IMG/VR virus record: IMGVR_UViG_3300017748_000063
Coordinates: 1 to 30,561 of that record
Length of the DNA stretch: 30,561 nucleotides
DNA from: a virus
Reading direction: 5' to 3' (one strand)
Positions 6,876 through 14,063 of the stretch are shown here, piece by piece. The notes below the pieces were generated by a model that was given only the letters and a program-made list of their open reading frames with translations, did no database searches and was not told where the DNA came from. Made by a program: the position numbers and the translations under genes. Positions within the stretch are counted from its first letter, which is position 1. Every line of letters starts with the position of its first letter.

Positions 6876-7434
6876 ATTTAGGTTTAATATTTTTATCTTT
6901 TTTAATCTCCTTGTCTAATAGTGCTTTCATTTTCTTTTCCTCATCTTCTTTTGACCATTTTTCTTCTGCAGCAGATCTAGTTTTTTCATAATTTATTTTT
7001 GATTCTTTTAGTATTGCTTTGGTATCTTCTTCATTACCAGCAGTAAAAGAATTAACTAAATTAGAAACACTTTCATCAACATTTTCATCAGTTATAACAG
7101 TATGACCTTGTTCAGCAGCTTGATGATTTATTTCTGTCATTAAAGTCATAAGAGTCCAAACAGCATTCATATATGGATCATAAGGAGCATCTTCTGGTAA
7201 ACTTTTAAATCCATCTCTTATATGCATTAAAGTTGATGTTATTGTATCTTCATCTTTAATTGTAAAAAGATAATTTATTGCTTCTGCTATATAATCTCTA
7301 AATGCACCTGCAACAGGAATATTAATTACAGCATTAGGATTGATTGTTACAACTTTACCCGCAGCTATTGCTTTCTTGGTAGCTTGGAGATGTTTTTGTA
7401 TATCTTTTTTGGATAACTTTTTTGCTTCTTTCAT
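6862..7434 (-). CDS. Lone minus-strand hypothetical protein, 190 aa
   Basis: The only minus-strand gene in the first 25 kb. No family recognised. The N-terminal 35 residues are lysine-rich, residues 35-110 look like an ordered helical domain (FRDYIAEAINYLF, YMNAVWTLMTLMTEIN), and residues 130-190 are a long charged helix, possibly a coiled coil, rich in Lys and Glu. It converges on the gene at 6492 with a 14-base overlap and diverges from the DnaA-like gene at 7602. Its separate orientation suggests separate timing. The ATG at 7434 leaves a leader of about 100 bases after the candidate promoter. Confidence 0.7.
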   Translation of the reverse strand: MKEAKKLSKKDIQKHLQATKKAIAAGKVVTINPNAVINIPVAGAFRDYIAEAINYLFTIKDEDTITSTLMHIRDGFKSLPEDAPYDPYMNAVWTLMTLMTEINHQAAEQGHTVITDENVDESVSNLVNSFTAGNEEDTKAILKESKINYEKTRSAAEEKWSKEDEEKKMKALLDKEIKKDKNIKPKSNED

Positions 7435-7547
7435 AGTGGCTTATTTGTTTTAATGTATTTTTACTAAATCTAACACTTGTTTTTTTTATATATGGTGTCT
7501 TTAAGACATTTTGTAAATACTCGTAAGAATTTAAATATATCATTATG

Positions 7548-7555
7548 CAAATATA
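7548..7555 (-). promoter_or_regulatory. Candidate -7 element for the minus-strand gene
   Basis: Read on the minus strand this is TATATTTG, an exact match to the Bacteroidetes -7 consensus TAnnTTTG. Transcription would begin near 7541 and run to the gene at 7434. No convincing -33 TTG lies at the usual distance. Confidence 0.4.
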
Positions 7556-7566
7556 TAAAAAATTAT

Positions 7567-7574
7567 TATATTTG
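7567..7574 (+). promoter_or_regulatory. Candidate -7 element for the replication operon
   Basis: TATATTTG, identical to the minus-strand copy 19 bases away, so the two face in opposite directions from one short AT-rich region. A start near 7580 would give a leader of about 20 bases before the DnaA-like gene. No good -33 element was seen. Confidence 0.45.
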
Positions 7575-7601
7575 TAAACCTTTTAAAACCAATTATTAAA
7601 A

Positions 7602-8129
7602 ATGGAAAATAATTTAATTGAAATGACTAATTATATACAGTCATTTATAAATAATTTTGAGGATGAATTTAACACAAAACTCAAAGTTGTTGTTCTTGAT
7701 TCTAATAAAAAAAATAAACGCAAGAATATTTCTAAAATAAAAATATTAGAAAAACTAATCTTAAGAACAATGCATAAAAAATATCCAGAATTATCACATA
7801 TTAGGTCTTTAAAAGTAACAAGCAGAAGAAGAGAAATAATTGTTTGGGTACAAATATATTCTTACTTAGCTTATGAATTGGGATATACTTTAATGTATAT
7901 AGGCCAGTCTATAAATAGAAATCATGCTACAGTTATACATAGTATTAAAGTAGCTAAAGATCTGTTATCTATTAGAGAAACAGATTTTGCAGAAGTTTAT
8001 GAATTAGTATTAAAATCAATACAAGGATATGTGGGAATTATTTCAACAAATGTTAAAGGAGAATATGACACCAAATCAATTCTTGATTCTTTACGGAATA
8101 AAGAGGAGTCTGTCATTACGCTTGCCTGA
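7602..8129 (+). CDS. DnaA domain IV-like replication initiator, 175 aa
   Basis: Residues 78-125 resemble the DNA-binding domain IV of the bacterial initiator DnaA: a helix IVWVQIYSYLAYELGY, then the HTH with the signature RNHATVIHSIKVAKD, close to the DnaA signature GRDHTTVLHA. The AAA+ domain is absent, so it cannot bind ATP as DnaA does. The N-terminal 50 residues are Asn/Lys-rich. It is followed by a winged-helix-like protein and a DnaB-like helicase, as expected for an origin-recognition protein. It might bind DnaA-box-like sites in the phage or host. The stop lies inside the next gene. Confidence 0.8.
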   Translation: MENNLIEMTNYIQSFINNFEDEFNTKLKVVVLDSNKKNKRKNISKIKILEKLILRTMHKKYPELSHIRSLKVTSRRREIIVWVQIYSYLAYELGYTLMYIGQSINRNHATVIHSIKVAKDLLSIRETDFAEVYELVLKSIQGYVGIISTNVKGEYDTKSILDSLRNKEESVITLA

Positions 8130-8631
8130 TACTGATGATGCAATTATGCATTTAGCAGGACAAGGCTTTATAAAATTAGATAAAAAAGCAAATACAAAAA
8201 TTAGTCTTACTGTTAAAGGTCAAAAAACTATATCTAAATTTGAAAATTATTTTATTAAAGCTAAGAAAAGAACAAATATTCAATTAATGGGTAAAAGTTT
8301 TAATCTTAAATTAAATGAATATAGAGAAATATTTCCTGCAGGTAAATTACCAAGTGGTAAACCAGCAAGAGTTAATGTTAAATCTCTTGAAAATTCATTT
8401 AGATGGTTTTTTGAAAATTATGATTTTAGTTGGAGTGAAATAATGAATGCAACTAGAATGTATGTTAATGAATATAGAGATAAAGAATATATGTATATGA
8501 AAACTAGTCAATATTTTATTGCTAAAGAAGGTAAAAACAAAGTTAAATCATCAGATTTAGCTGATTATTGTGATATGATTAGAGATGGTGTACAAACAGA
8601 AGAAGATCACTTTAAAGAAAAAGTAGTATGA
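8065..8631 (+). CDS. Winged-helix-like replication protein, 188 aa
   Basis: Starts MTPNQFLILYGI, a pattern seen in phage proteins with an N-terminal winged helix (residues 1-55: helices, then DAIMHLAGQGFIKLD and a strand pair KISLTVKGQ). The C-terminal half, residues 100-170 (FRWFFENYDFSWSEI, ATRMYVNEY), is helical and aromatic, reminiscent of helicase-loader domains, but no DnaD signature is certain. The frame is open from 8029; ATG 8065 is preferred because it is preceded by an AAAGGAGAAT-type sequence and cuts the overlap with the DnaA-like gene to 65 bases. It overlaps the helicase start by 4 bases. Confidence 0.7.
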   Translation: MTPNQFLILYGIKRSLSLRLPDTDDAIMHLAGQGFIKLDKKANTKISLTVKGQKTISKFENYFIKAKKRTNIQLMGKSFNLKLNEYREIFPAGKLPSGKPARVNVKSLENSFRWFFENYDFSWSEIMNATRMYVNEYRDKEYMYMKTSQYFIAKEGKNKVKSSDLADYCDMIRDGVQTEEDHFKEKVV

Positions 8632-9578
8632 GTAATAAAGCATGGAATGGTCAATACCAATCTTTTAATGAAGCACTTAAATATATGCTTGACAGACAGT
8701 CAGGTAAGGAGAAATCCATATACACACCATGGCCTAAATTTAATGATGCTGTAACAGATGGATTAGAGTGGAATACTCTTACTGTTATAGGAGGTAGGCC
8801 AGGATCAGGTAAAACATTAATTAAAGATCAAATAATAAGAGAATCTTTTGTTTTAAATCCTGAAGATAAATTTAGAGTATTAGAATTTCAATTTGAAATG
8901 GTGGGTAGAACATCTGCTCTTAGAGAATTTAGTTCTATTACAGGTAAAACATATAAAGAATTATGTAGTGCAGGATCTGTATTATCACAAGGAGACTTTG
9001 ATAAATGTCATGCATATGCAAAAGATAGAATCAAAAGTCCAGTAGATATTGTTTCAACACCTATGACTGTAAATCAAATGCGTGAGCAAGTTGATAAATA
9101 CATGAATGAACATAAGGGTCAAAAGACTATTATTACATTAGATCATAGTATTCTTGTTAAAAGAGCACCTTATCAAAATAACAGATTAGATATGTTGTTT
9201 GAATTGGGTGAATTCTTTACACAAGTTAAGCGTGAATATCCTTGTATGTTTATATGTTTATCACAGCTTAATAGAAATATAGATAACCCAGACAGAGCAG
9301 TAAATGGTAAGTATGGTAACTATGTACTTGAATCAGATATATTTGGTTCAGATGCTATGTTGCAACATGCTGATACTTTAATAGGTATTAACCGGCCTGC
9401 TAAACAAAAGATTAGATTCTATGGTCCTGATAGATATATAATAGAAGATGAAAAAACATTAGTTTTACATTTTCTTAAAGCAAGAAATGGTGATACACGT
9501 ATGAGTTTCTTTAAAGCACAATTTGAAAAAATGCAAATAATAGAAATGGATACACCACCTCAAGAACAAAGAAGGTAA
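8628..9578 (+). CDS. DnaB-like replicative helicase, 316 aa
   Basis: RecA-fold hexameric helicase that unwinds DNA ahead of the polymerase. Walker A GGRPGSGKT at residues 55-63, Walker B TIITLDH at 167-173, a sensor segment ICLSQLNRN at 209-217, and the C-terminal core FLKARNGDTRM that holds the arginine-finger region. It lacks most of the N-terminal primase-binding domain of DnaB (about 470 aa), so it is a helicase-core-only phage form. The preceding genes probably supply origin recognition and loading, and the primase is about 2 kb downstream. Confidence 0.9.
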   Translation: MSNKAWNGQYQSFNEALKYMLDRQSGKEKSIYTPWPKFNDAVTDGLEWNTLTVIGGRPGSGKTLIKDQIIRESFVLNPEDKFRVLEFQFEMVGRTSALREFSSITGKTYKELCSAGSVLSQGDFDKCHAYAKDRIKSPVDIVSTPMTVNQMREQVDKYMNEHKGQKTIITLDHSILVKRAPYQNNRLDMLFELGEFFTQVKREYPCMFICLSQLNRNIDNPDRAVNGKYGNYVLESDIFGSDAMLQHADTLIGINRPAKQKIRFYGPDRYIIEDEKTLVLHFLKARNGDTRMSFFKAQFEKMQIIEMDTPPQEQRR

Positions 9579-9595
9579 AAATTTAAAATATTAAT

Positions 9596-10096
9596 ATGGG
9601 ATTAACACCAACAGAACGTAAAGCAAAAGTTGCAAAACTTAGAGAAGAGCATGAAGATTACTTTCAAAAAGAAGGTAAAATTAATGCACTATATATACCT
9701 AAGATGGCATATAGACCATCAGGAAAAGATGAACTACATGTATCATTTTTTCCAAGTGAACTAGAAAAGGGTAGAAATATTTACACAGAATTTGTAAGTA
9801 TTGATTATGACACTGAAGATCCTAAAAGAACTTTGTATTTCTTAAAACATAATCCTCATTGGAAAGAAGAATATGAATTAGTTACAAGTAACTCAGGATT
9901 TGAAAGACATATTATACCTGTAAGTGAACTGAAAATTATAAATGATGTAAATTCTAGAAGGTCTCCTATTAAAAATAAGGTAGAACTTAAAGATTTTATT
10001 AAAGTAAAAGATCCTGAAAAAAGAGAAATAGTAGATGTTCTTATTGGGATTGAAAGAGCATTATTAAGTATAAACAAAAAATTAATTAAAAGATAA
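9596..10096 (+). CDS. Hypothetical protein, 166 aa
   Basis: No family recognised. A basic N-terminal helix (residues 1-30) is followed by a probable beta domain (YIPKMAYRPSGKDELHVSFF, SIDYDTEDPKRTLYFL) and a C-terminal helix (EIVDVLIGIERALLSINKKL). It lies between the DnaB-like helicase and the Sak4-like ATPase, with a TAATG overlap with the latter, so it probably works in replication or recombination. The plus-strand frame is favoured over an antisense frame at the same place because it fits the operon. Confidence 0.7.
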   Translation: MGLTPTERKAKVAKLREEHEDYFQKEGKINALYIPKMAYRPSGKDELHVSFFPSELEKGRNIYTEFVSIDYDTEDPKRTLYFLKHNPHWKEEYELVTSNSGFERHIIPVSELKIINDVNSRRSPIKNKVELKDFIKVKDPEKREIVDVLIGIERALLSINKKLIKR

Positions 10097-10779
10097 TGGC
10101 ACAAAGTGTATTAGTTATAGCTGACTCCGGGTCAGGTAAATCAACGTCAATTAGAGATTTAGATCCTAAAGAGACATTTATAGTTAACATTGCAAATAAA
10201 CCTTTACCATTTAAAGGATGGAAAAAGAATTATACAATGATTAGCAAAGATAATCAAAAAGGTAATATGACAGGAGTGTCATCTGCTGCAGGAATTATTA
10301 AAGCTATGATGCATGTTAATGATAAAATGCCTCATATAAAAAATCTAGTAATAGATGATTGGCAATATATGTCAAGTTTTGAATATTTTGACAGAGCAGA
10401 TGAAAAAGGTTATGATAAATTTACCTCTATTGCAAAGAATTTAGCACAAGTTGCTAAACTTCCTAAAGATATGAGAGAAGATTTATATATATTCTTTTTA
10501 ACACACTCTGAAGAAAGTACAGATGTGAATGGACACAGAAAAGTTAAAGCAAAAACTGTTGGTAAAATGATAGATAATGCATTAACTTTGGAGGGTCTAT
10601 TCTCTATAGTTCTATTTGGCAAAGTTGTCAAAGGAGAAGATGATAAATTAAGTTATGTATTTGAAACAGTCAATAATGGAGAGAATACTTGTAAATCACC
10701 AGACAAAATGTTTGCTGATGCACGTATAGATAATTCATTAAAAGTTGTTAAAGATGCAATTATTGAATATGAAAATTAG
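10096..10779 (+). CDS. Sak4-like RecA-fold ATPase (AAA_24), 227 aa
   Basis: Phage recombination ATPase. Walker A ADSGSGKST at residues 9-17, then the usual first strand and the segment FIVNIANKPLPFKGW typical of this family, Walker B LVIDD at 84-88, and a sensor-like segment FFLTHSEE. Sak4 proteins are RecA/Rad51-core recombinases that anneal single strands with the help of a cognate SSB. The next gene encodes a likely SSB, which fits that partnership. Length is usual for the family. Confidence 0.85.
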   Translation: MAQSVLVIADSGSGKSTSIRDLDPKETFIVNIANKPLPFKGWKKNYTMISKDNQKGNMTGVSSAAGIIKAMMHVNDKMPHIKNLVIDDWQYMSSFEYFDRADEKGYDKFTSIAKNLAQVAKLPKDMREDLYIFFLTHSEESTDVNGHRKVKAKTVGKMIDNALTLEGLFSIVLFGKVVKGEDDKLSYVFETVNNGENTCKSPDKMFADARIDNSLKVVKDAIIEYEN

Positions 10780-10786
10780 TTAAATT

Positions 10787-11494
10787 ATGAATGAAGTTAA
10801 AAATAAAGTTATGTTAAATACTAAAGATATGTCTGCAGGAAGTGGTAGACCAAAACCAGTTATGAGTCCAGGTAATCACAAAGTAAAGATTAATTCTATT
10901 ACTTTTGATAAAACACCATATGATTCAGAAGCATTTAATATTATGTTACATGTAGAAACTGAACCAGTTACAGGTGATTTTGAAGGTTTTTATAGAGATA
11001 TGAACAATCAATCTCTTGGAAGATATGAGGGTCAAGTTGGTAGGATTAGAATTAGTCCTTTTCCATTTAAAGACGCTACATTACCAAGTGGTAGAGAAAT
11101 TAATAGAGACCAAGAAGTTTTAAAATCTATGATTAATTTATCTGAAGTTCTTAATATGAGAGATGCTTTAGATTCTATTGAAGCAGAAACTATAGAGAAA
11201 TTTATGGTTGAATGTAATACATTATTTACTGATGGTCAAAAGGGATCTAAGTTTATTAATATATGTGCTGGATCTAGAGAGTGGGAAAATAAAGAAGGTT
11301 ATGTAAATGATGATCTTTATTTGCCAAGAATGTCTAAAGATGGTATTTCTATGGAAGCAGTAGATACAGAAAATTCTAGATTATTATCTTTTGATAAAGC
11401 TACACATGTTAGAGCTTTAGTTAAAAAAGATGAGAATCAAACTAAAATGGAATTTAAAGCAAATTCAGGATCAGGTAATGATTTTGAATTATAA
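10787..11494 (+). CDS. Probable single-stranded DNA-binding protein, 235 aa
   Basis: The domain at residues 20-130 begins GNHKVKINSITFDKTPYDSEAFNIMLHVETEP, the pattern of phage OB-fold or DUF669-like SSB proteins. The C-terminus is Lys-rich, then Gly/Ser-rich, and ends in SGNDFEL, an acidic and hydrophobic tip like the SSB C-terminal peptide that docks partners. It lies directly after the Sak4-like ATPase (7-base gap), matching known Sak4-SSB pairs. No zinc site or catalytic motif is visible. Assignment rests on context and tail as much as on the domain. Confidence 0.7.
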   Translation: MNEVKNKVMLNTKDMSAGSGRPKPVMSPGNHKVKINSITFDKTPYDSEAFNIMLHVETEPVTGDFEGFYRDMNNQSLGRYEGQVGRIRISPFPFKDATLPSGREINRDQEVLKSMINLSEVLNMRDALDSIEAETIEKFMVECNTLFTDGQKGSKFINICAGSREWENKEGYVNDDLYLPRMSKDGISMEAVDTENSRLLSFDKATHVRALVKKDENQTKMEFKANSGSGNDFEL

Positions 11495-11495
11495 T

Positions 11496-11587
11496 ATTGT
11501 AGGATAAATTTTTCTTAGTAAGAAGTCTATTAGCTGTCCTACAACGGAGTGAATACCGCATATAACAGTTAATAGAAAATTTTTCAA
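11496..11587 (+). promoter_or_regulatory. Structured leader before the primase (riboswitch or attenuator candidate)
   Basis: Stem A: TTGTAGGA (11497-11504) with TCCTACAA (11537-11544). Stem B: CTATTAGCTG (11527-11536) with CAGTTAATAG (11566-11575), one G-U pair. The 5' arm of B lies inside the loop of A and its 3' arm lies outside, so A and B form a pseudoknot or compete. Small hairpins TTCTT/AAGAA (11512-11524) and CGG/CCG (11545-11558) fit in between. A terminator follows at once. No known riboswitch class was recognised. Confidence 0.5.
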
Positions 11588-11624
11588 TAATATAGGGGCA
11601 CTTACTTGTCCCTATATTTTTATT
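11588..11624 (+). terminator. Intrinsic terminator directly before the primase
   Basis: Stem ATATAGGGGCA (11590-11600) with TGTCCCTATAT (11607-11617), one G-U pair, 6-base loop CTTACT, then a T-rich tail. The primase ATG follows 7 bases later and no promoter fits between, so transcription into the primase must read through this hairpin. Confidence 0.75.
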
Positions 11625-11631
11625 AATAAAG

Positions 11632-12585
11632 ATGATAAGTACAAGAAATTTAGTATTAGATGGATCAAATGTTCCTAGTACTTGGGTTTTTGAGTTCTAT
11701 CTGGATTTACCAGAAAGACTGAATGGACAGAATGTACAGATTAAGTCTGTATTTCATCCTGCAGAAAGAACACCAAGTATGTGGATATTCGTAGACAAAA
11801 GTCAATATAAATTTAAAGATTTTTCAACAGGTAAAGGTGGTAATAAAATAGATTTAATTAAAGAATTATTTAATATAGATTATTCAAAAGCAATATTTAA
11901 ATTAACACAAGATTATAATAAGTTTATTACAGAAAAGGGAGAATATAAAGAATCTGATATAAAACCAGAAGCAAAGTATAAAGTTGATGGTGTAATAACA
12001 AGAGATTGGAAAAAACATGATATAACATTTTGGTTACAATTTAATATTGGTGCAGAAATGTTAGATAAGTATAATGTAAAAGCACTTGAATATTATCATA
12101 TGGTTAAAAAAGATAATAAGATAACTATTCAACAACCTTATATATATGGTTATTTTAGTAAGGATAATATTTATAAGATTTACCAACCAAAAAACAAGAA
12201 GTTTAAATTCATAAAAGTTAAACCTCAACTTCAAGGTTTAGATCAATTAGAATATAATCAACCTTATCTTGTTATATGTTCTTCTTTGAAAGATGCAATG
12301 TGTTTAAAGCAATTTGGATACAACTTAGAAGTTATTGCACCTGACTCAGAGAATACTATAATAAAACCACATATAATTGAAAATCTTAAAAGAAAATACA
12401 AAAAAGTTGTAACTTTATTTGATAATGATGTTGCCGGACACAATGCAGTTAGTAAGTACAAAGAGCTGTATAACATTTCAGGCACATGGTTAGACAGTAG
12501 CAAAGACATTGCTGATCTTGTAAAAGAGAAAGGCTTTACTGATGCTCATAAAGAAATTAAAGTTAAACTTAAAAATATATTATGA
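11632..12585 (+). CDS. Toprim-domain DNA primase, 317 aa
   Basis: Makes RNA primers for lagging-strand synthesis. The N-terminal region (FHPAERTPSM, then FKDFSTGKGG at 61-70) matches the DnaG zinc-domain fold but has no zinc cysteines. The Toprim core has LVICSSLKD (residues 213-221), FDNDVAG (263-269, the DxD of the metal site) and SKDIADL (290-296). The usual Glu of the first Toprim motif is replaced by Ser (SSLKD in place of EG-x-x-D), a variant seen in some phage primases. It lies behind the structured leader and terminator at 11496-11624 and overlaps rusA by 4 bases. Confidence 0.85.
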   Translation: MISTRNLVLDGSNVPSTWVFEFYLDLPERLNGQNVQIKSVFHPAERTPSMWIFVDKSQYKFKDFSTGKGGNKIDLIKELFNIDYSKAIFKLTQDYNKFITEKGEYKESDIKPEAKYKVDGVITRDWKKHDITFWLQFNIGAEMLDKYNVKALEYYHMVKKDNKITIQQPYIYGYFSKDNIYKIYQPKNKKFKFIKVKPQLQGLDQLEYNQPYLVICSSLKDAMCLKQFGYNLEVIAPDSENTIIKPHIIENLKRKYKKVVTLFDNDVAGHNAVSKYKELYNISGTWLDSSKDIADLVKEKGFTDAHKEIKVKLKNIL

Positions 12586-13028
12586 AATGGTTTATACCAG
12601 GAAACGTACCTTCTAGTAAGAATGGAAGAAGATGGACAGGAAAATACTTTATTTCAAGTAAAACAACAATGAAATATAGAAAAGCAACTGCAGCAATTTA
12701 CAAAGCATTTGCTAGCTCATTTAAAAAAGAGTTAAAACAACACACTTTTCCAGTTACAATTTCTTTTAAATTTATTAGAGGCAGCCGTCACAAGTTTGAT
12801 TATATAAATCCTGCACAGACAGTGCAAGATGATATGGTTAAAAATGGATGGATAGAAGATGATAATATGAATTTTATAATACCTGTATTTGAACCTTATG
12901 AATATGATAAGGAAAACCCAGGTGTTATAATTAAAATAATTAAAAATGGAAAAATTGACAATAAAACAAAAACTGTTGCTAAGAGAACTAAAAGACAACG
13001 GACTAGTAAAACTAGAAGTAAGTTATAG
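12582..13028 (+). CDS. rusA: RusA-like Holliday junction resolvase, 148 aa
   Basis: Cuts four-way DNA junctions left by recombination or replication. RusA hallmarks: N-terminal IPGNVPSSKNGRRW (residues 5-18), then the acidic metal site at Asp73 (KFDYINP), Asp83-Asp84 (VQDDMVKNGWI) and Asp93-Asp94. The C-terminal 30 residues are a basic tail (KRTKRQRTSKTRSK). It is coupled to the primase (4-base overlap) and its tail overlaps the next gene by 83 bases in another frame. Confidence 0.85.
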   Translation: MKWFIPGNVPSSKNGRRWTGKYFISSKTTMKYRKATAAIYKAFASSFKKELKQHTFPVTISFKFIRGSRHKFDYINPAQTVQDDMVKNGWIEDDNMNFIIPVFEPYEYDKENPGVIIKIIKNGKIDNKTKTVAKRTKRQRTSKTRSKL

Positions 13029-13335
13029 TGGAGGTGGTGATGATGGTTGTATAGATTCTTATAGTGGTTATGAAATAAATGAAAAAGGAGAAGAAAAATG
13101 GTCACAAGATTCTGTACCACAAAATTTTGGACAAGAATTTGATGATTATTTATATACATTTATTAGTGATAATATAGAGTGGGATTGGATTAACAATGAT
13201 GGGGGTTATGGAACAATTACTATAGATCTTGAAACAGGTAAAATGACTATAGATCATTCTCAAAGACATATTGAAGACTATCATTATGATGATATTGAGT
13301 CAGAACTTGAAAAAAGTTTAAATGGCTCATCCTAA
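12946..13335 (+). CDS. DUF6878-like protein, 129 aa
   Basis: After a helical start (MEKLTIKQKLLLRELKDNG), residues 22-45 read VKLEVSYSGGGDDGCIDSYS, close to the pattern vsYsGeGDsG of small proteins grouped as DUF6878. The C-terminus is acidic and aromatic with WDWINNDGGYGTITIDLETG and a His/Asp/Tyr-rich end. Function of the family is unknown to me. Its start lies inside rusA, giving an 83-base overlap, unusually long for this genome. It overlaps the next gene by 14 bases. Confidence 0.7.
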   Translation: MEKLTIKQKLLLRELKDNGLVKLEVSYSGGGDDGCIDSYSGYEINEKGEEKWSQDSVPQNFGQEFDDYLYTFISDNIEWDWINNDGGYGTITIDLETGKMTIDHSQRHIEDYHYDDIESELEKSLNGSS

Positions 13336-13669
13336 TATTCATGCCAAATCTTCTGTAAAGAAGTTTGGTGGACAACCTGATGATTACATACATATACATA
13401 ATTGGTTAGATGCAACAAAAAGTTGGGTGGGCAATCACCTACACAGAATGTTTCGTCATCACAGTGAAGGTATATTTGAATGTGAAAGAAAATTTGGACC
13501 AGTATTTACAAATTCAGATGGTAAATCTGTTTATACAAGATATGTTGCAGAGCAGCATGTAAGAGAGGACTGTAATAACTATATTCCCTCTGCAAAAGAA
13601 TGGTTAGACAATATTCATAAGAAAAAATTACCCTTATGGATGATTAAAACAATGAAAATAAATGATTAA
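13322..13669 (+). CDS. DUF6915-like protein, 115 aa
   Basis: Residues 1-30 (MAHPNIHAKSSVKKFGGQPD, then DYIHIHNWLDATKSW) and 40-60 (HRMFRHHSEGIF) match a short conserved family found in bacteria and phages (DUF6915 by memory). Many conserved His residues (His3, His7, His24, His26, His39, His41, His45, His46) could bind metal. The end reads AEQHVREDCNNYIPSAKEWL, also family-like. Function unknown. It appears directly after a DUF6878-like gene. Confidence 0.75.
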   Translation: MAHPNIHAKSSVKKFGGQPDDYIHIHNWLDATKSWVGNHLHRMFRHHSEGIFECERKFGPVFTNSDGKSVYTRYVAEQHVREDCNNYIPSAKEWLDNIHKKKLPLWMIKTMKIND

Positions 13670-14063
13670 AATAAATTTAAACACATACAAAAACATATTT
13701 AATTTATTAAATGCAGGTGTAGAAGACATGGAAATTGGTATTTCCAACATATTAAACAGTGATTTATCTGACTCTTCTTTACAAGTTTTAGTAAAATCAT
13801 TACCTGGTAGAAGAAGACATTTGTTTTTAAAATCTTTTTTAGATCAAAAAAGTATAGAAAATAAAAAGTATAATAAAGAAGAACTTAGATCACAACTTAT
13901 TCATGACTGCCTACCGTGGAAAGAATTGTTTAAAAAAATAAAAAAACAAAAACTTTCTAATGTTGATAAACAAATTATAGAACATGAAGTATGTGAGCTT
14001 TATATAAAAGGTATTGCAGAAAGAGAAATGGTTAAAAGTATTAAATTAGAATTAGCATGGTAA
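13662..14063 (+). CDS. Hypothetical protein, 133 aa
   Basis: No family recognised. It is helical and basic, with an N-terminal LNTYKNIFNLLNAG, a middle segment LVKSLPGRRRHLFLKSFLD, and C-terminal helices ending in KLELAW. It overlaps the preceding gene by 8 bases and the following DUF2201 gene by 7, so it is translated with the metallopeptidase/VWA protein and could be its partner. Confidence 0.65.
   Translation: MIKINLNTYKNIFNLLNAGVEDMEIGISNILNSDLSDSSLQVLVKSLPGRRRHLFLKSFLDQKSIENKKYNKEELRSQLIHDCLPWKELFKKIKKQKLSNVDKQIIEHEVCELYIKGIAEREMVKSIKLELAW

Noticed and set aside
7355-7543. Minus-strand frame of 62 codons before the lone minus gene
   Set aside because: It overlaps the better gene (6862-7434) by 80 bases in another frame, and its start sits at or before the predicted transcription start.
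8029-8064. Earlier start of the winged-helix-like protein
   Set aside because: Would enlarge the overlap with the DnaA-like gene to about 100 bases; ATG 8065 has a better upstream sequence and a family-like MTPNQF start.
12732-13159. Two long minus-strand frames opposite rusA and the DUF6878-like gene
   Set aside because: Their products are low-complexity and hydrophobic, typical of the reverse of AT-rich genes, and they oppose two well-supported genes.
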